NCBI GenBank assembly: GCA_035772735.1
Contig: JASDFA010000006.1
Location: 31,289,501-31,353,500 of the forward strand
Source of the DNA: Datura wrightii
Lineage: Eukaryota > Streptophyta > Magnoliopsida > Solanales > Solanaceae
Direction: 5' to 3'
Length of the DNA: 64,000 bases
In this document: in pieces, positions 24,086 through 35,406 of the stretch
How the letters are laid out: the number at the start of each line of letters is the position of its first letter
Position numbering within the stretch: position 1 is the stretch's first letter
Program-made: the position numbers and the translations under genes
The notes under the pieces: generated by a model
Databases searched by the model: none
What the model was told of the DNA's origin: nothing
The model's input: the letters and a program-made list of their open reading frames with translations, nothing else

Positions 24086-26100
24086 TGTTATACCCCGGGA
24101 ACCTAAGGATCAGACCACAGAGTCAAAACTGAGAAAAACTGAAAATTCACACCAGGTCACAAGAAGGTTCGTGAGGTGGCTCGTTAGGTGAGACCACGAG
24201 TCGTGAAGTGACTTGTGGTCAAGTTGGGCTTGGCAGAGTATTATGAGGCCACGGGGGTGACCACGAGTCATGGTCAGACCTCACGACTCGTGAGGTTACC
24301 CGTGTTAAGGATGGAATGCATGGCTAGGGATTTGAGGCAGTAGGAACCACGGGTGATGACCATGAGTCGTGGTCAGCCACCACGATTCATGGGGTCCCCC
24401 AAGCTTGTTTGGGCAGTAGACATCACGGATCCTAGCCACGAGTTGTGCCCTATGGCAACGACTCGTGAGGTTCCTCGTGGGGACTGGCAATAAGAAATTT
24501 CTGCGTTTTTAGTAAGGGTATTTTCGTAATTTTTAAATTTCTAAGGCCTAAACTACGTCATTTTAAGGTCTGAATGGGGTCTTTTAAGGGGTTTAAGTTC
24601 ATGTTAAGCCTCATCCATGCATGCAAGAGTATAGGAAGGAGAATAGAAGGTGATTTAAGGTGTTCTTCCTCAATTCCTCTAAATTTCATCTTGGGCTAGC
24701 AAGGAAAGTTAAGAACCAGATAATTCCAGGTATGTAAGGTCATCAATCAGTGAATCCTTCCACACCCATGCTCCTACTCTATGATTTTTACTTAAAATTT
24801 ATCAAAAACTCATGGGTTTTGTATTTGATTTAAATAAAATCTAATGATTTAATTATGGGTTTTGTGAATTTAAAATATTATCATAATCTATGGATTTTGA
24901 TCATCTTTTGAGATTTAAATTGATTTATTATTGATTTTGATTTCTAAGAGACTAAGCTTAATTATGCATGCCCATGATGAATCGATTTATGATCTACTAT
25001 TTCCATGATTGATATTTAAAAGCTCAGTATGATTTATGATTCGAAATATGAATTTATTCAAATACCCATTATGATTTGATGATTTTCAAGTTATATGTAT
25101 GATTTACAAGTATGCATGAAACCTATGATTTATCAATTATGTTTGGCCGACTCACGGGCCTTATGTCATGGCTAGCTCACGTATGTTCAATTATATTTAT
25201 GATTATCATGATTTAACTAGCCCATGAATTCATGCATATTATACTATGAACATTATATATGTTATGTTGGGACCCCTTTCATGTTAGTCCCTGGCCCAAA
25301 TGACCCTTTTCATGGTGATATCACACTTTCTTGGTTCTACCCTTGGCAAGGTACGAATACCCTCCCGACTAGGGTTACAAGTCGAGCTTCATGTGTGCTC
25401 ATATGGGTTATGTCGGTTAAGAGAATCTCCCGCTGTTCCTTATGATTAATGCATGTTATGATTATGTATGTTGTCTCAAGTAATGTTAATTAAATCTCTT
25501 CTACTATGATTATGATTATGTTACGTTACGAATATTTTGAAAACCTTGAGCCATATGATATGTCATCATGATTTACGATATGAGCATGCTGTCCTATTCT
25601 TATGATCATTTATGAATTTTATACATGTTTTAAATGTCCGTTTTACTTACCTTGCATACTCAGTAAATTTCACGTACTGACCGCATTCTTTCTATGTTGT
25701 ATCGTCTCATGATACAGGTCCCAGTTCTCAGGCTCGCCCTCACCCGTAGATAGTTTCAGATTCGCTCTTAGCGCCCTTGGTGAGTCCTCATGTTTCGAGG
25801 GCTGTATGTTCCTCCCTTATTTCGTTTCTTTTAGTTTCTGGATGTTGGATTAGTTGGGGAGTTGTCCCATCAATCCGCCCTTTATGTTTAGAGGCTTATC
25901 AGATTACAAGTTTTATTCTATCGTATTGTATAACTCTTGTACTGATTTTCCCTTATGTTATATTATGATTACATTCTTTATGTTAAATCTTCCGCTCATG
26001 TGATTGAATTAGATGTATGCTCATACCATGGATCGACTTGGAGTCTCTTGGAGCTCCTTGTCCCATGTCTACGATTAGGGTATACGTTTGGGTCATGACA
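24086..26100 (+). repeat. 3' LTR of gypsy element 2
   Basis: It begins TGTTATACCCCGGGAACC and ends GGTCATGACA. Relative to the 5' LTR it lacks about 90 bases near 25265. The palindromic island is at 24150-24480. Confidence 0.9.
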
Positions 26101-26310
26101 CTTTGACTAGGCACGAAGTTTAAGCAATATGAGAAGTCTTTTGAAACTTGGTCTAAAGTTAGTCATAAATGTTTGTGTGGCTATAAATCATCTCACTAAA
26201 GCTGAAATGATATTTTAATACTAAATTATTACTAAATATAGAAATATGTCATTCTTTTTTATATTAATTAAAAAGAAAAGTATGTCACATAAATTGGGAC
26301 AGAGGGAGTA

Positions 26311-26345
26311 GTATTTTATAAATGGAAAGACTCATGACTTCTTCT
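26311..26345 (+). pseudogene. L1-like LINE ORF2, part 3 (short)
   Basis: Directly after the MITE's TA one reads FINGKTHDFF, which continues LENIYS at 16796 in the way of L1 reverse transcriptases (a residue pattern like NGxxxGFF). The LINE then runs out into T-rich sequence. Confidence 0.6.
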
Positions 26346-26980
26346 ATTTTTGTTATTATTTTTTAAGTTTTTTCATTACTTTTTAAATATAAAAATAAAT
26401 ATAGTATTTAACTATCTTTATACTAATAAAATATAGAAAAATTAAATAATTTGACTACATCAAAAAATAATTTACAAAAATTACTAATATTACTAGCTTA
26501 TTTATTGAAACCGAAATTAATTAAAAGTATATTTTATAAATTTTTGTTCATCTATTTTTTTCAAATTATTATTCTTTATTTTTTCATCATAATCTGATTT
26601 CATGCTCAATTTTGGCTCATTTATTTTCTTGATTTTTTTTAAAAATTTTCTCCTTGTTATTTTAAATTTTTTTTTGTACTCTTTTTATTTTTTCTCGTTC
26701 TTTCTTTATTTTTTTTATTCTATCTTCTTTTTTCTTCATTTTTTTAAATCATATTATTCTTTATTTTTTCACCATAATCTAATTCGTACTCAATTTTTTC
26801 TCCTTTATAAAAAAATTATGCTTTCTTTTCCTTTTTTATTTTATTTATTGTTTATTTTTTCTAATTTTATTTAATTTTTTTAATTTAATTTTTTTCTCCA
26901 TAATTTTTTTTTTCATTATTTTTGCTCTTTTTATGTATTTTTCTTTTTTAATTTCTGATGATTTTCACTGAGATCTGTTT
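26346..26980. other. T-rich low-complexity stretch
   Basis: Long T and TC runs; open frames here are Phe-rich artefacts. No gene seen. Confidence 0.7.
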
Positions 26981-26984
26981 CAAC

Positions 26985-27453
26985 CCTTCAATAACATATT
27001 CTTCATTCCTCAATGATACCATCACAGTATATTTATATACTATCATGATATCATTAAGGTCTGCTTCAGTCTTTCAGTGAGAAACTTCTTGGTTTTCAAT
27101 GATACCATCACAATATATCTATACACTATCATGGTATCATTGGGGTTTGCTTTAGTGCTTTAATGAGATACTCCTCAGTCCTTTATGATACCATCACAGT
27201 ATATTTATATACTGGATGGTATCATTGAGGTTTGCTTCAGTCCTTCAGTGAGACTCCTCGGTCCTCTATGGTACTATCACAATATCTCTATATATTGTCA
27301 TGGTATCATTGAGGTCTCCTTTAGTTCTTCAGTGAGACATGCCTCAGTCTTAATGATACCATCATAGTATATTTATATACTAGCATGATATTATTAAGGT
27401 CTGTTTCGGTCTTTTAGTAAGAAACTTCTTAATCTTCAATGATACCATCAAGG
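26985..27453. repeat. About 85-bp tandem repeat array, block 1
   Basis: Units start with GATACCATCA-like words at 27014, 27101, 27186, 27270 (variant), 27354 and 27440, a spacing of 84-87 bases. Each unit holds an internal dyad: GATACCATCA, a TATATCTATATA-like centre, then TGATGGTATC-like sequence. The remainder reads like GAGGTTTGCTTCAGTCCTTC. Confidence 0.9.
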
Positions 27454-28397
27454 TGGTAGACCAAGGGTAGAAAAGTAATTTCAAATCTATTAAATAAGCA
27501 AATTGGCCAATAATTATTGAATTTCTTTTCATGGACCCACTTCTTATTCAATTTTTTTTAAATACACTACTTTCCACCTTTGCTATGTAATTAAAAAAAA
27601 TCTCAAGTAAGTTGCTTTATGTAGTGCTTTAACTATAAACTATATTTTTGATAATTTTATAATTAGAATGTATAACAAAATATGATATTTATACATAACC
27701 AAAAAAAAATATTTCTTTAAGAGAAATTATTTCATTTGTATTTTTCATTGAGTTTTTAATTATAAAAAATATTTCTTTGGTAATTATATAACTCAAATGT
27801 TTATTTTTATTTAGTAAAATACTAAAATATGATATTTGTATATAATAATTTTATTATTTCATTTGTATTTTTTATTTTCTATATTACGTAAAGAAGGAAA
27901 AAGAATTTTCTTAAAAAGAAGCTCACGATAAATATAATTTGTATAGATTTACAATTAAATATTTATTATATTCTTACAAATTAATATCCTTATACAAGTT
28001 TTGTAATTTCAATTGCTGCATTGAGGTAGTATGGTGGATACTTGTTTGTTGTATTTTTACTGAATGCACCATTCTATTAATAGTAAATAATGAGTGAAAT
28101 AATCTTTTTAGAAAATGTGAAAAAATATAACATGAATGAAAGTTGATAATGGTTAACATTTAAAATTTTATGAGGTTGAATAAGTTTATATAAAAAAAGT
28201 ACCAAGCTACTATAATTACATAATATAAAAAGAATGAGCTCATCAAAAGATGCAATTAGCCTCATATATATTACATGTGTTTAGAGACTATTGGTGAGAA
28301 AATAAAATAAAGCTAAGTACATAATACAATATATATTGCTTCATGTACAATTTTTTATAGTCATGGTTGTTCTTCCATGTCTTTTCTATATAACAGA
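27454..28397. other. A+T-rich insertion between the repeat blocks
   Basis: About 945 bases of unique A+T-rich DNA begin at AGGTGGTAGACCAAGGG, inside a repeat unit, and end just before the array resumes. I see no coding sequence, terminal repeats or target duplication that I can define. Confidence 0.55.
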
Positions 28398-29262
28398 AAC
28401 TATCATGGTATCAATGAGGTTTGCTTCAGTTCTTCATGAGACACTCCTCAATCATCTATGATACCATCATAGTATATCTATATATTGGATAGTATCATTG
28501 AGGTTTGCTTCAGTCATTCAGTGAGACTCCTCAGTCCTCCATGATACTATCACAATATATCTATATACTGTCATGGTATCATTAAGGTCTCCTTTAGTAC
28601 TTTAGCGAGACGTTCATCAGTTTCAATAATACCATCATAGTATATTTATATACTAGCATGATATCATTAATATCTGCTTCAGTCTTTCAGTGAGAAACTT
28701 TTTAGTCTTCAATGATACAATCACAGTATATCTATATATTATCATGGTAACATTGAGGTTTGCTTTAGTCTTTCATGAGACACTCCCCAATCCTATATGA
28801 TATCATCATAGTATATTTATGTACTAGTATGGTATCATTGATGTTTGCTTTAATCTTTAAAGAGACTACTCAGTCCTTCATGATACCATCACAATATATC
28901 TATATACATCGTGGTATCATTAAGGTCTGCTTTAGTTCTTAAGTGAGACACTCATCAGTCCTCTATGATACCATCATAATGTATCAATATACTGTTGTGG
29001 TATCATTGAGGTATGCTTCCGTTCTTAAGTGAGACACTCCTTAGTTCTTCTATGATACCATCACAATATATCTATATACTGTCGTCGTATCTTTGAGGTC
29101 AGCTTCAATTCTTCACAGAGACACTCCTCAGTCTTCCATGATACAATTATAATATATTTATATAATGTCATGGTATCATTGAGATCTGTTTCAATAAGAC
29201 ACTTTTCAGTCTCCTCTATGATACTCATATGATATATATTATATACTGACATAGTATCATAA
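28398..29262. repeat. About 85-bp tandem repeat array, block 2
   Basis: The array resumes mid-unit at 28399. Unit starts are at about 28460, 28543, 28627, 28713, 28799, 28882, 28967, 29054, 29139 and 29220, spaced 81-87 bases. Units are diverged from each other but keep the dyad core. Confidence 0.9.
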
Positions 29263-29502
29263 AAATAAAAAAAATAAAAAGATAAAACAAAAAAAGGTAA
29301 CAAGAGAAAAACAAAAATAAAAAAGGAGTCAACATGAGAAAAATAAAGCAAAAGAAAAAAGAAAAAAAAGGAGAATATGAAACTTTAAAAAAAAAAGAAC
29401 AATAGGAGAATAACATTAATTGTTGGGAAGAAAGTAACAATGTAATGTGCTAAAAGAAAAAAGAGACATTATGGATAAATACTATGACAAAAGTGAATAT
29501 TT
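29263..29502. other. A-rich low-complexity stretch
   Basis: Runs of A with scattered G. No gene seen. It ends at the TATTT target site (29498-29502) of gypsy element 3. Confidence 0.7.
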
Positions 29503-31589
29503 TGTCATACCCCACCTTGGGAGGCATGACTGACACCTAATGCCATACTGGGATCTAAACTGATCTGGCTGGGCTTATGCACCTTTGGTGCATACCGGCA
29601 ATTCAAATCAAGAAAAAAACGAGCTATATCTCAACTGTAAACACAGCCTCAGGCCAACAAGACCACCTGCAAAAGAGACCAGCTAACCAACAACAAGGCA
29701 ATAAAGGGATCCTATATGGGTTGACAAGACCACCGTGCTGTTTAGTTATAGCAAAATGAAAACAGGCGATCATATTCACACTAATACCAACAAGGCTGCT
29801 AACTAATTAGCTAAACTAGGCTCCACACGGCCAACATACACAAAATAAGATATACATAGGCCCCACACAGCCAACAACAACCAACAACAGAGAAACTGTA
29901 GCCTGCAAGCCTCTAAGAGTGGAATAATGGTTGGGACAGGGCCCTGACCTACCCAAAAGCTATACAACAAAAGAACAAACCTTCTCTAACTATTAACTCT
30001 AAAGAAAAGGAGCTGACTGGACTACTGAATCTGGCTGGCAACTAGGAAGGTCCTGAACCACGTCTATCCGCACCTGCAGGCAAGTAATGTAGCGCCCCAA
30101 AGATGGGCACGGGTACAATATATACCGAATATGTAAGGCAGTAATGAAAATGACTGAATAATAATGATAATATAACTGAAAATGATCAATAAAAATGATA
30201 AGAGTTATAACCTGAATAGCCCCACAACCTGCCATATAACTAATAAGTAAGTAACACAAACAAGAATCTTATCTAGTCCCCATAAGCCTAAAAGGTACAA
30301 CCAGCGCCGAATAACCAGCCCGGGGCCCCTATAAGACCTAGAGAGTACACTTCAATCTATATACCCCTAGCATGATCGATAAGAGTCAACGAGTAACAAT
30401 AGCAAACCTACTTGGGCTCCGGGTCTGCAACTGAGCCCGCTTGGTTCCTGTAGCTGTGTCTGAGCCCTCTAGGCTCCTATGACAGCATCCTGAGCACCCA
30501 AGGCTCGACGAAGGGTTAGTGATGCCGATACGATATAAAAATAGAAGCTCATTCGTGGATGGACTGTAATATGGCACTTGGGCCTGAATATAGTCCCGTT
30601 AGACAACATATAGCTTCTCTGAGCAATCTATATAGCCCCGTAGGAGATGAAACAACTAGTAACCCTGGGGTTGGTCGACGAAAGGATATATAGGGTAGGG
30701 TCAGTCCCAACCGCAATAATAAACAATAATCTTAACCAATGGTAGCAGCTAATTACAACATACATGCTTATGACTTTCTTACTGGGACATAAGTCGTATT
30801 ATTATACGACAGGAATAACTTGCCAAAGGGATTAGCTTTAACATACCTCAAATGCCGATTCTTGTCTATCCAATTAGTTCCAACTTGTAGGCGGTGATTT
30901 CAGCCCTTACACTGAGAGGATAGGGCTATTTTCAATACTAAGACTCAGCAAATAACGATATCTTTCGATAATAATATTAACTACTATTCTAGTCTATTTA
31001 ACTCGGCTGAAAACTCACAATTCCTCGATAGTTTAGAAGCAAGAAATGCTTACCTATTGCTTGTGGCCGTTTAGGACTCAATTTGGAGTACTTTCAACAA
31101 GCTTTACTCTGCGGGGTTCCGGTACATCGAGTGAATTTTTAAGAAATAACTCCGCAGAGATGCTTCTCATAGGTCTAGAACTCGTTATCCAAGGTGAATT
31201 TGCATTTGGACGGAGTTTAGCAGCATAATTTAACGAAAAATGAAAGAAAAGTAGAGGAAACCCTTTGTGCTCTTCAAAAAATAGGGAAAATATAGATATG
31301 ATTTAACTTGAATTTAAGTTTTATATATAGGTGGGGGGTCGAGGGAAGGGGGGCAAGCCGCATGGGCCATCGCGCCATAGGGCTGTCGCGCCGCGCTGCC
31401 TACTGCGCTGAGTGGCTGCTGCATCACGCAGGCCATCGCGGCCTGGCCTCGCCCCGCCCTGTTAACCCACTTGATGATGTCCTCGCTCGTCCTGACGTCG
31501 AGGCTTCTCCCGCACGCGTCATGCTCTCACTGCTCACCGCAAGCCCACGTGCACGCACACTAGCCGCTAACATCTTACGGGGTGTAACA
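29503..31589 (-). repeat. 3' LTR of gypsy element 3
   Basis: In element orientation it begins TGTTACACCCCGTAAGATG (at 31589) and ends GGGGTATGACA (at 29503). It matches 44548-46617. A GC-rich segment with CATCGCG and GCGCTG-like words lies at 31340-31560, close to the LTR start. Confidence 0.9.
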
Positions 31590-31602
31590 TCATTCCTCCT
31601 TA
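31590..31602 (-). other. Polypurine tract of gypsy element 3
   Basis: On the minus strand AAGGAGGAATGA stands directly before the 3' LTR start, in the expected PPT position. Confidence 0.7.
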
Positions 31603-31914
31603 GGAACATTCGTCCTCGAATGAAATATTTAAATTTAAAAGACTCAACTACTTTGATGGTTGTTTAGAAAAATTTCGATAGAGTCTCCTTTGTAATATGG
31701 ACTATTTAGCCACCTGAAACGCAGAAAAGTCAAACATAGGCATCTTACAGGACTCTATAAACAACTATTCCACAACATAGAAGTGAACAACTAGACAATA
31801 TTAGTAATATAAGCAATAAAGTAATATCTGAACAACACTCTCATCTCAACTATATAATCTTGGTCAGGTCTGGAATAAGTGAGGATATTTAGACCTCATG
31901 CCGTCCTCCACTTC

Positions 31915-32330
31915 CCAAGTCATCTCTTCTATATTATTTTTTCATCTCTTCTATATTATTTTTTCTCCACAATACTTTAATAGAAGCTACATCTTTAGTA
32001 CGCAGTCTACCGACCTGCCAATCTAGTATAGCAACTGGAGTCTCTTCGTAGGCTAACTCTTCAGTAACTTGAACATCTTCGACTGAAACAACCCGAGACG
32101 AGTCCCGTATGCACTTCCGTAGCATTGACACGTGGAAGACTGAATGAACAGATTCTAGCTCTGAAGGCAGTTCTAGCTCGTATGCCACGCGGGCTATCTT
32201 TTGGAGGATCCGATACGGGCTAATGAACCTAGGTATAAGTTTGCCCTTCTTTCCAAATCTCATCACGACCTTTATTGGTGAAACTTTGAGAAATACCCAA
32301 TCATCAAAATTAAATTTCAAGTCTCTACGT
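31915..32330 (-). pseudogene. Integrase C-terminus and chromodomain-like tail, element 3
   Basis: RRDLKFNFDDWVFLKVSPIK, MRFGKKGKLIPRFISPYRIL and FHVSMLRKCIRDSSRVV are the integrase C-terminal domain. YEETPVAILDWQVGRLRTKD and VKVLWR-like IKVLWRKNNIEE are the chromodomain-like tail. A small local repeat of TTTTTTCATCTCTTCTATAT-type sequence at 31920-31965 alters the end of the frame. Confidence 0.85.
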
Positions 32331-33166
32331 CATACATCAGAATAGGACTTCTGATGACTCTGGGCTGTCAGCAAGCATTCTCTGATGAGCTTCACTTTTT
32401 CTTTTGATTGATGGATCATATCCGGTCCGAGAAATCCTACCTCTCCTAGTTCAAACCATCCTATAGGGGACCTATATTTCCGCTCATATAAAGCTTCATA
32501 AGGGGCCATTTGAATAGCAGAATGATAACTGTTATTGTAGGCAAATTCAATAAGGGTAGATGCTCATCCCAACTCCCTCCAAAGTCTAGGACACATGCTC
32601 GTAGCATATCCTCGAGCATCTGAATAGTATGATCTGCCTAACCGTATGTATGGAGATGGAAAGCTGTACTCAGATTAATCTAGTTGTGAATTGTTCCCCT
32701 ATGTAAAAATAATGGATGTTGGAACACCATGTAGTCGGACTATCTCCTTAATATATAACTCAGCGTAGTCTTCGGCTGAAAAGGTAGTCCTGACTGGCAA
32801 TAAATGGGCTGACTTTGTCAGTCTATCGACAATGACCCAAATGGAGTCGAATTTACACCTAGTTTGAGGTAACCCTATCATAAAGTCCATATTAATTTCT
32901 TCCCATTTCCACATAGGCACCGCTATCTCCTGAGTCAGTCTGACGGGTTTCTAATGTTCAGCCTTTACCTGCTGGCACTTAAGACACTGTGCTACAAATT
33001 CAGCTACACCTTTCTTTATTCCAGGCCACCAGAATATTTCATTTATATCATGGTACATTTTCATTGAACCTGGATGAAAAGAGTAACGGGAGTAATGTAC
33101 CTCTGCCATGATCTGCTGGTGGAGCCCTGTTGCGTCTGGAACACAGAGTCGACTCCTGTATCGCAA
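32331..33166 (-). pseudogene. Integrase of gypsy element 3
   Basis: The N-terminal part reads RLCVPDATGLHQQIM, HYSRYSFHPGSMKMYHDI, FWWPGIKKGVAEFVAQCLKC (zinc-finger residues H, H, C, C). After a stop at 32951 the core reads MWKWEEINMDFMIGLPQTR, IWVIVDRLTKSAHLLPVRTT and GVPTSIIFT, then breaks up; IEFAYNNSYHSAIQMAPYEA resumes near 32500. The second catalytic Asp region is damaged. Confidence 0.85.
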
Positions 33167-33433
33167 GACCCCATCTTCGATTAACTCGAAGGCAGATAAT
33201 TCACCCTGCTGAACCTTGTCTCTGAGATGTACTAGATTAGGGTCCTATACTGCTGCTCCTTTACCTCTACAACCAGGGATGATACTGTTGTATTTTGAAT
33301 CACAACCCTATTATCCTCTGAATCTACTACCTGGACTACTAAACTGGCTAACGGTGTAGCTCTCATGCCATATCCTGTTGTTCTGGCCTCAAATGTACTA
33401 AACTTCTCATAGATCTACGGCTAAGAGAATCCT

Positions 33434-33830
33434 CTATAATATTAGCCTTCCCTGGGTGATACAAAAAATGTTCACGTTGTATTCTTTCAGCAATTTTAAC
33501 CAATGACGCTGTTGTAAATTCAACTTTTTCTCCGTGACGATGTACTGGAGGCTTTTATGATCAGTAAAAATATCCACATGCACACCATACAAGTAATGCC
33601 TCCATATTTTTAGCGCATAAACTACTGCTAATTCTAAATCATAGGTGCGGTAGTTCTTTTCATGCTTTCTTAGCTGCCTCGAAGCATAAGCAATCACCTT
33701 TCCGTGTTGCATCAGAACATACCCTAACCCAATGCCTGAAGCATCAAAGTATACAACATAACCCTCTGATCCTTCCGGCAAGGCTAACAGTGGTGCAGAT
33801 ATCAATCTATTTTTCAACTCTTGGAAACTC
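33434..33830 (-). pseudogene. RNase H of gypsy element 3
   Basis: LLALPEGSEGYVVYFDASGI carries the first Asp (the Cys of the usual YCDAS is Phe). GKVIAYASRQLRKHEKNY, DLELAVVYALKIWRHYLYG and HVDIFTDHKSLQYIVTEKKL follow. The 200 or so bases after it, to 33170, are the degraded RNase H to integrase linker. Confidence 0.87.
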
Positions 33831-34966
33831 TGCTCACAGGCCTCGGTCTAGTGGAACTTAGCTGCTTTCTGAATCAATTTAGTCAAGGGTGTTGATCAGG
33901 TAGAAAATCCTTCTACAAACCTTCTTTAATATCTAGCTAACCCTAGAAAACTGTGAACCTCAATTGGAGTTGTAGGTCTAGGCCATGTCTTTACTGCCTC
34001 AATTTTTTGTGAGTCAACCTAAATACCAGCATCAGAGACAATATGGCCCAAGAAAGCTATGGAATTCAGCCATAACTCACATTTGGAGAATTTTGCATAT
34101 AACTGGTGGTCTATGAGGATCTAGAATACTGCTCACAAATGATCTCTGTGTTCATCTTCTGAGCGGGAGTATACCAAGATGTCATTAATGAAAACTATCA
34201 CAAACATATCTAAATACGGTCTGAATATGCTATTCATCAAATCCATAACCACTGTTGGTGCATTCATCAATCCTAAGGACATAACTAAAAATTCAAAATG
34301 ACCATATCTAGTCCTGAAGGCTGTTTTCGAAATATTTTTCTCCTGAACTCGCACTTGATGGTACCCGGACCTTAAGTCAATCTTGGAAAAATATTTCGCT
34401 CCCTGCAACTGATCAAACAAATCATCTATCCTTGGAAGGGGATATTTATTCTTAATAGTAACTTTATTCAACTACTGATAATCTATACACATGCATAGGG
34501 AGCCATCTTTCTTTCTTACAAACAGAATTGGCGCACCCTACGGTGAAGTACCGGACCTGATAAAACCTTTATCTAACAAGTCTTTCAACTGTTCTTTCAA
34601 TTCTTTCAATTCAGCAGGAGCCATTTGATACGTAGGAATGGATATAGGCTGAGTACCTGGTAGCAAGTCGATGGAGAAATCGATTTCACGCTCTGGGGGA
34701 ATACCAGAAAGTTTATCGGGAAACACATCTGGAAATTCATTAACCACTGGGATGGACTGAAGAGTCGAGAATTCTACTTGCATATCCCAAACCCTAACAA
34801 TATGGTAAATACAACCCTTCTCTATCAACTTTCTCGCCCGAAGATAGGATATGAACCTACCTCTTGGCGTAGCTGCATTGCCTTTCCACTCTTGCACTAC
34901 CTCCCCTGAAAAGTGAAATCGGACAGTCTTGGTCCAATATTCCACATTGGCATTGACGCTAGTCAA
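33831..34966 (-). pseudogene. Reverse transcriptase of gypsy element 3
   Basis: The first part (34966-34538) holds GRFISYLRARKLIEKGCIYH, FPDVFPDKLSGIPPEREIDF and LKDLLDKGFIRSGTSP. The second (34471-34133) holds NKVTIKNKYPLPRIDDLFD, FSKIDLRSGYHQVRVQEKNI, FEFLVMSLGLMNAPTVVMDL and FINDILVYSRSEDEH. The catalytic FIDD motif is changed to FIND, so one of the paired metal-binding Asp residues is lost. The connection subdomain to 33831 is frame-broken. Confidence 0.9.
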
Positions 34967-35400
34967 TCCATACCCATAATTACATCAAAATCAATCATTT
35001 TTAGTAACACTAAGTCTGCTGAAGTCGGGCGATCGACAATATCCACCGTGCAACCCCGATAAATTTTCTTAGCAAAAATAGAGTCACCGACGTGTGCAGA
35101 CACCGAGAAGGGTCGCTGGAGTAATTTTGGTGTTATACTAAACTTTTGGGCCACTAATGGAGTAACATAGGATAAAGTGGAACCTGGGTCTCTCAAAGCA
35201 TAAACTGAGCGAGAGCAAACGTCCAGCATACCTGTCACAACATGTGGTGATGACTCTGACTCCTGTCGTCCTAGTAAATCATAAGTACGATTCTGACCAC
35301 TTCCAGAACTAGATGCCCTTGATCTACCTCAGCCTCTGCCGGTTGGAGATGAGGTCCTACACCCCGCTGAAGGTGCTGGGGCATGTGACCCTGCTGAAAA
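34963..35400 (-). pseudogene. Aspartic protease and Gag-protease linker, element 3
   Basis: MTGMLDVCSRSVYALRDPGS shows the active-site region (usually LLDPGST; here LRDPGST, so Asp is kept but Leu is Arg). TLSYVTPLVAQKFSITPKLL and DFDVIMGMD follow. Upstream to the nested element the linker is Ser/Gly/Arg-rich. The linker frame joins the Gag zinc-knuckle frame at 43113 once the nested element is removed. Confidence 0.85.
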
Positions 35401-35406
35401 CCTATC

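Larger units (their letters stand above)
16832..26100 (+). mobile_element. Ty3/gypsy (Tekay-like chromovirus) LTR retrotransposon 2
   Basis: TG...CA LTRs, TSD CTTTG (16827-16831 and 26101-26105), initiator-Met PBS, gag-pol order and PPT are all visible. The element is about 9.3 kb. Its proteins are clearly related to those of element 1 (same motifs, same chromodomain-like end), but its LTR is a different sequence apart from a shared segment before the LTR end. It interrupts the MITE 33 bases from the MITE's left tip. Confidence 0.93.
16799..26308. mobile_element. Stowaway-like MITE split by a gypsy element
   Basis: The left end CTCCCTCCATTTTAATTTAT and the right end (26278-26308, reverse complement beginning CTCCCTCTGTCCCAATTTAT) form imperfect terminal inverted repeats of about 30 bp. 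TA dinucleotides flank both ends (16797-16798 and 26309-26310), as in Tc1/mariner-derived Stowaway MITEs. Only 16799-16831 and 26106-26308 belong to it, about 236 bp in all. Gypsy element 2 sits between. Confidence 0.85.

Noticed and set aside
26602..26874. Open frame of 90 codons, Phe-rich
   Set aside because: It is a product of T-rich low-complexity DNA.
27014..29230. CRISPR-like array
   Set aside because: Units are full tandem repeats without unique spacers, and this is a plant nuclear context.
31308..31667. 119-codon frame over the GC-rich LTR part
   Set aside because: It covers the GC-rich island of the LTR of element 3; GC-rich DNA has few stops. The matching LTR does not keep the frame.
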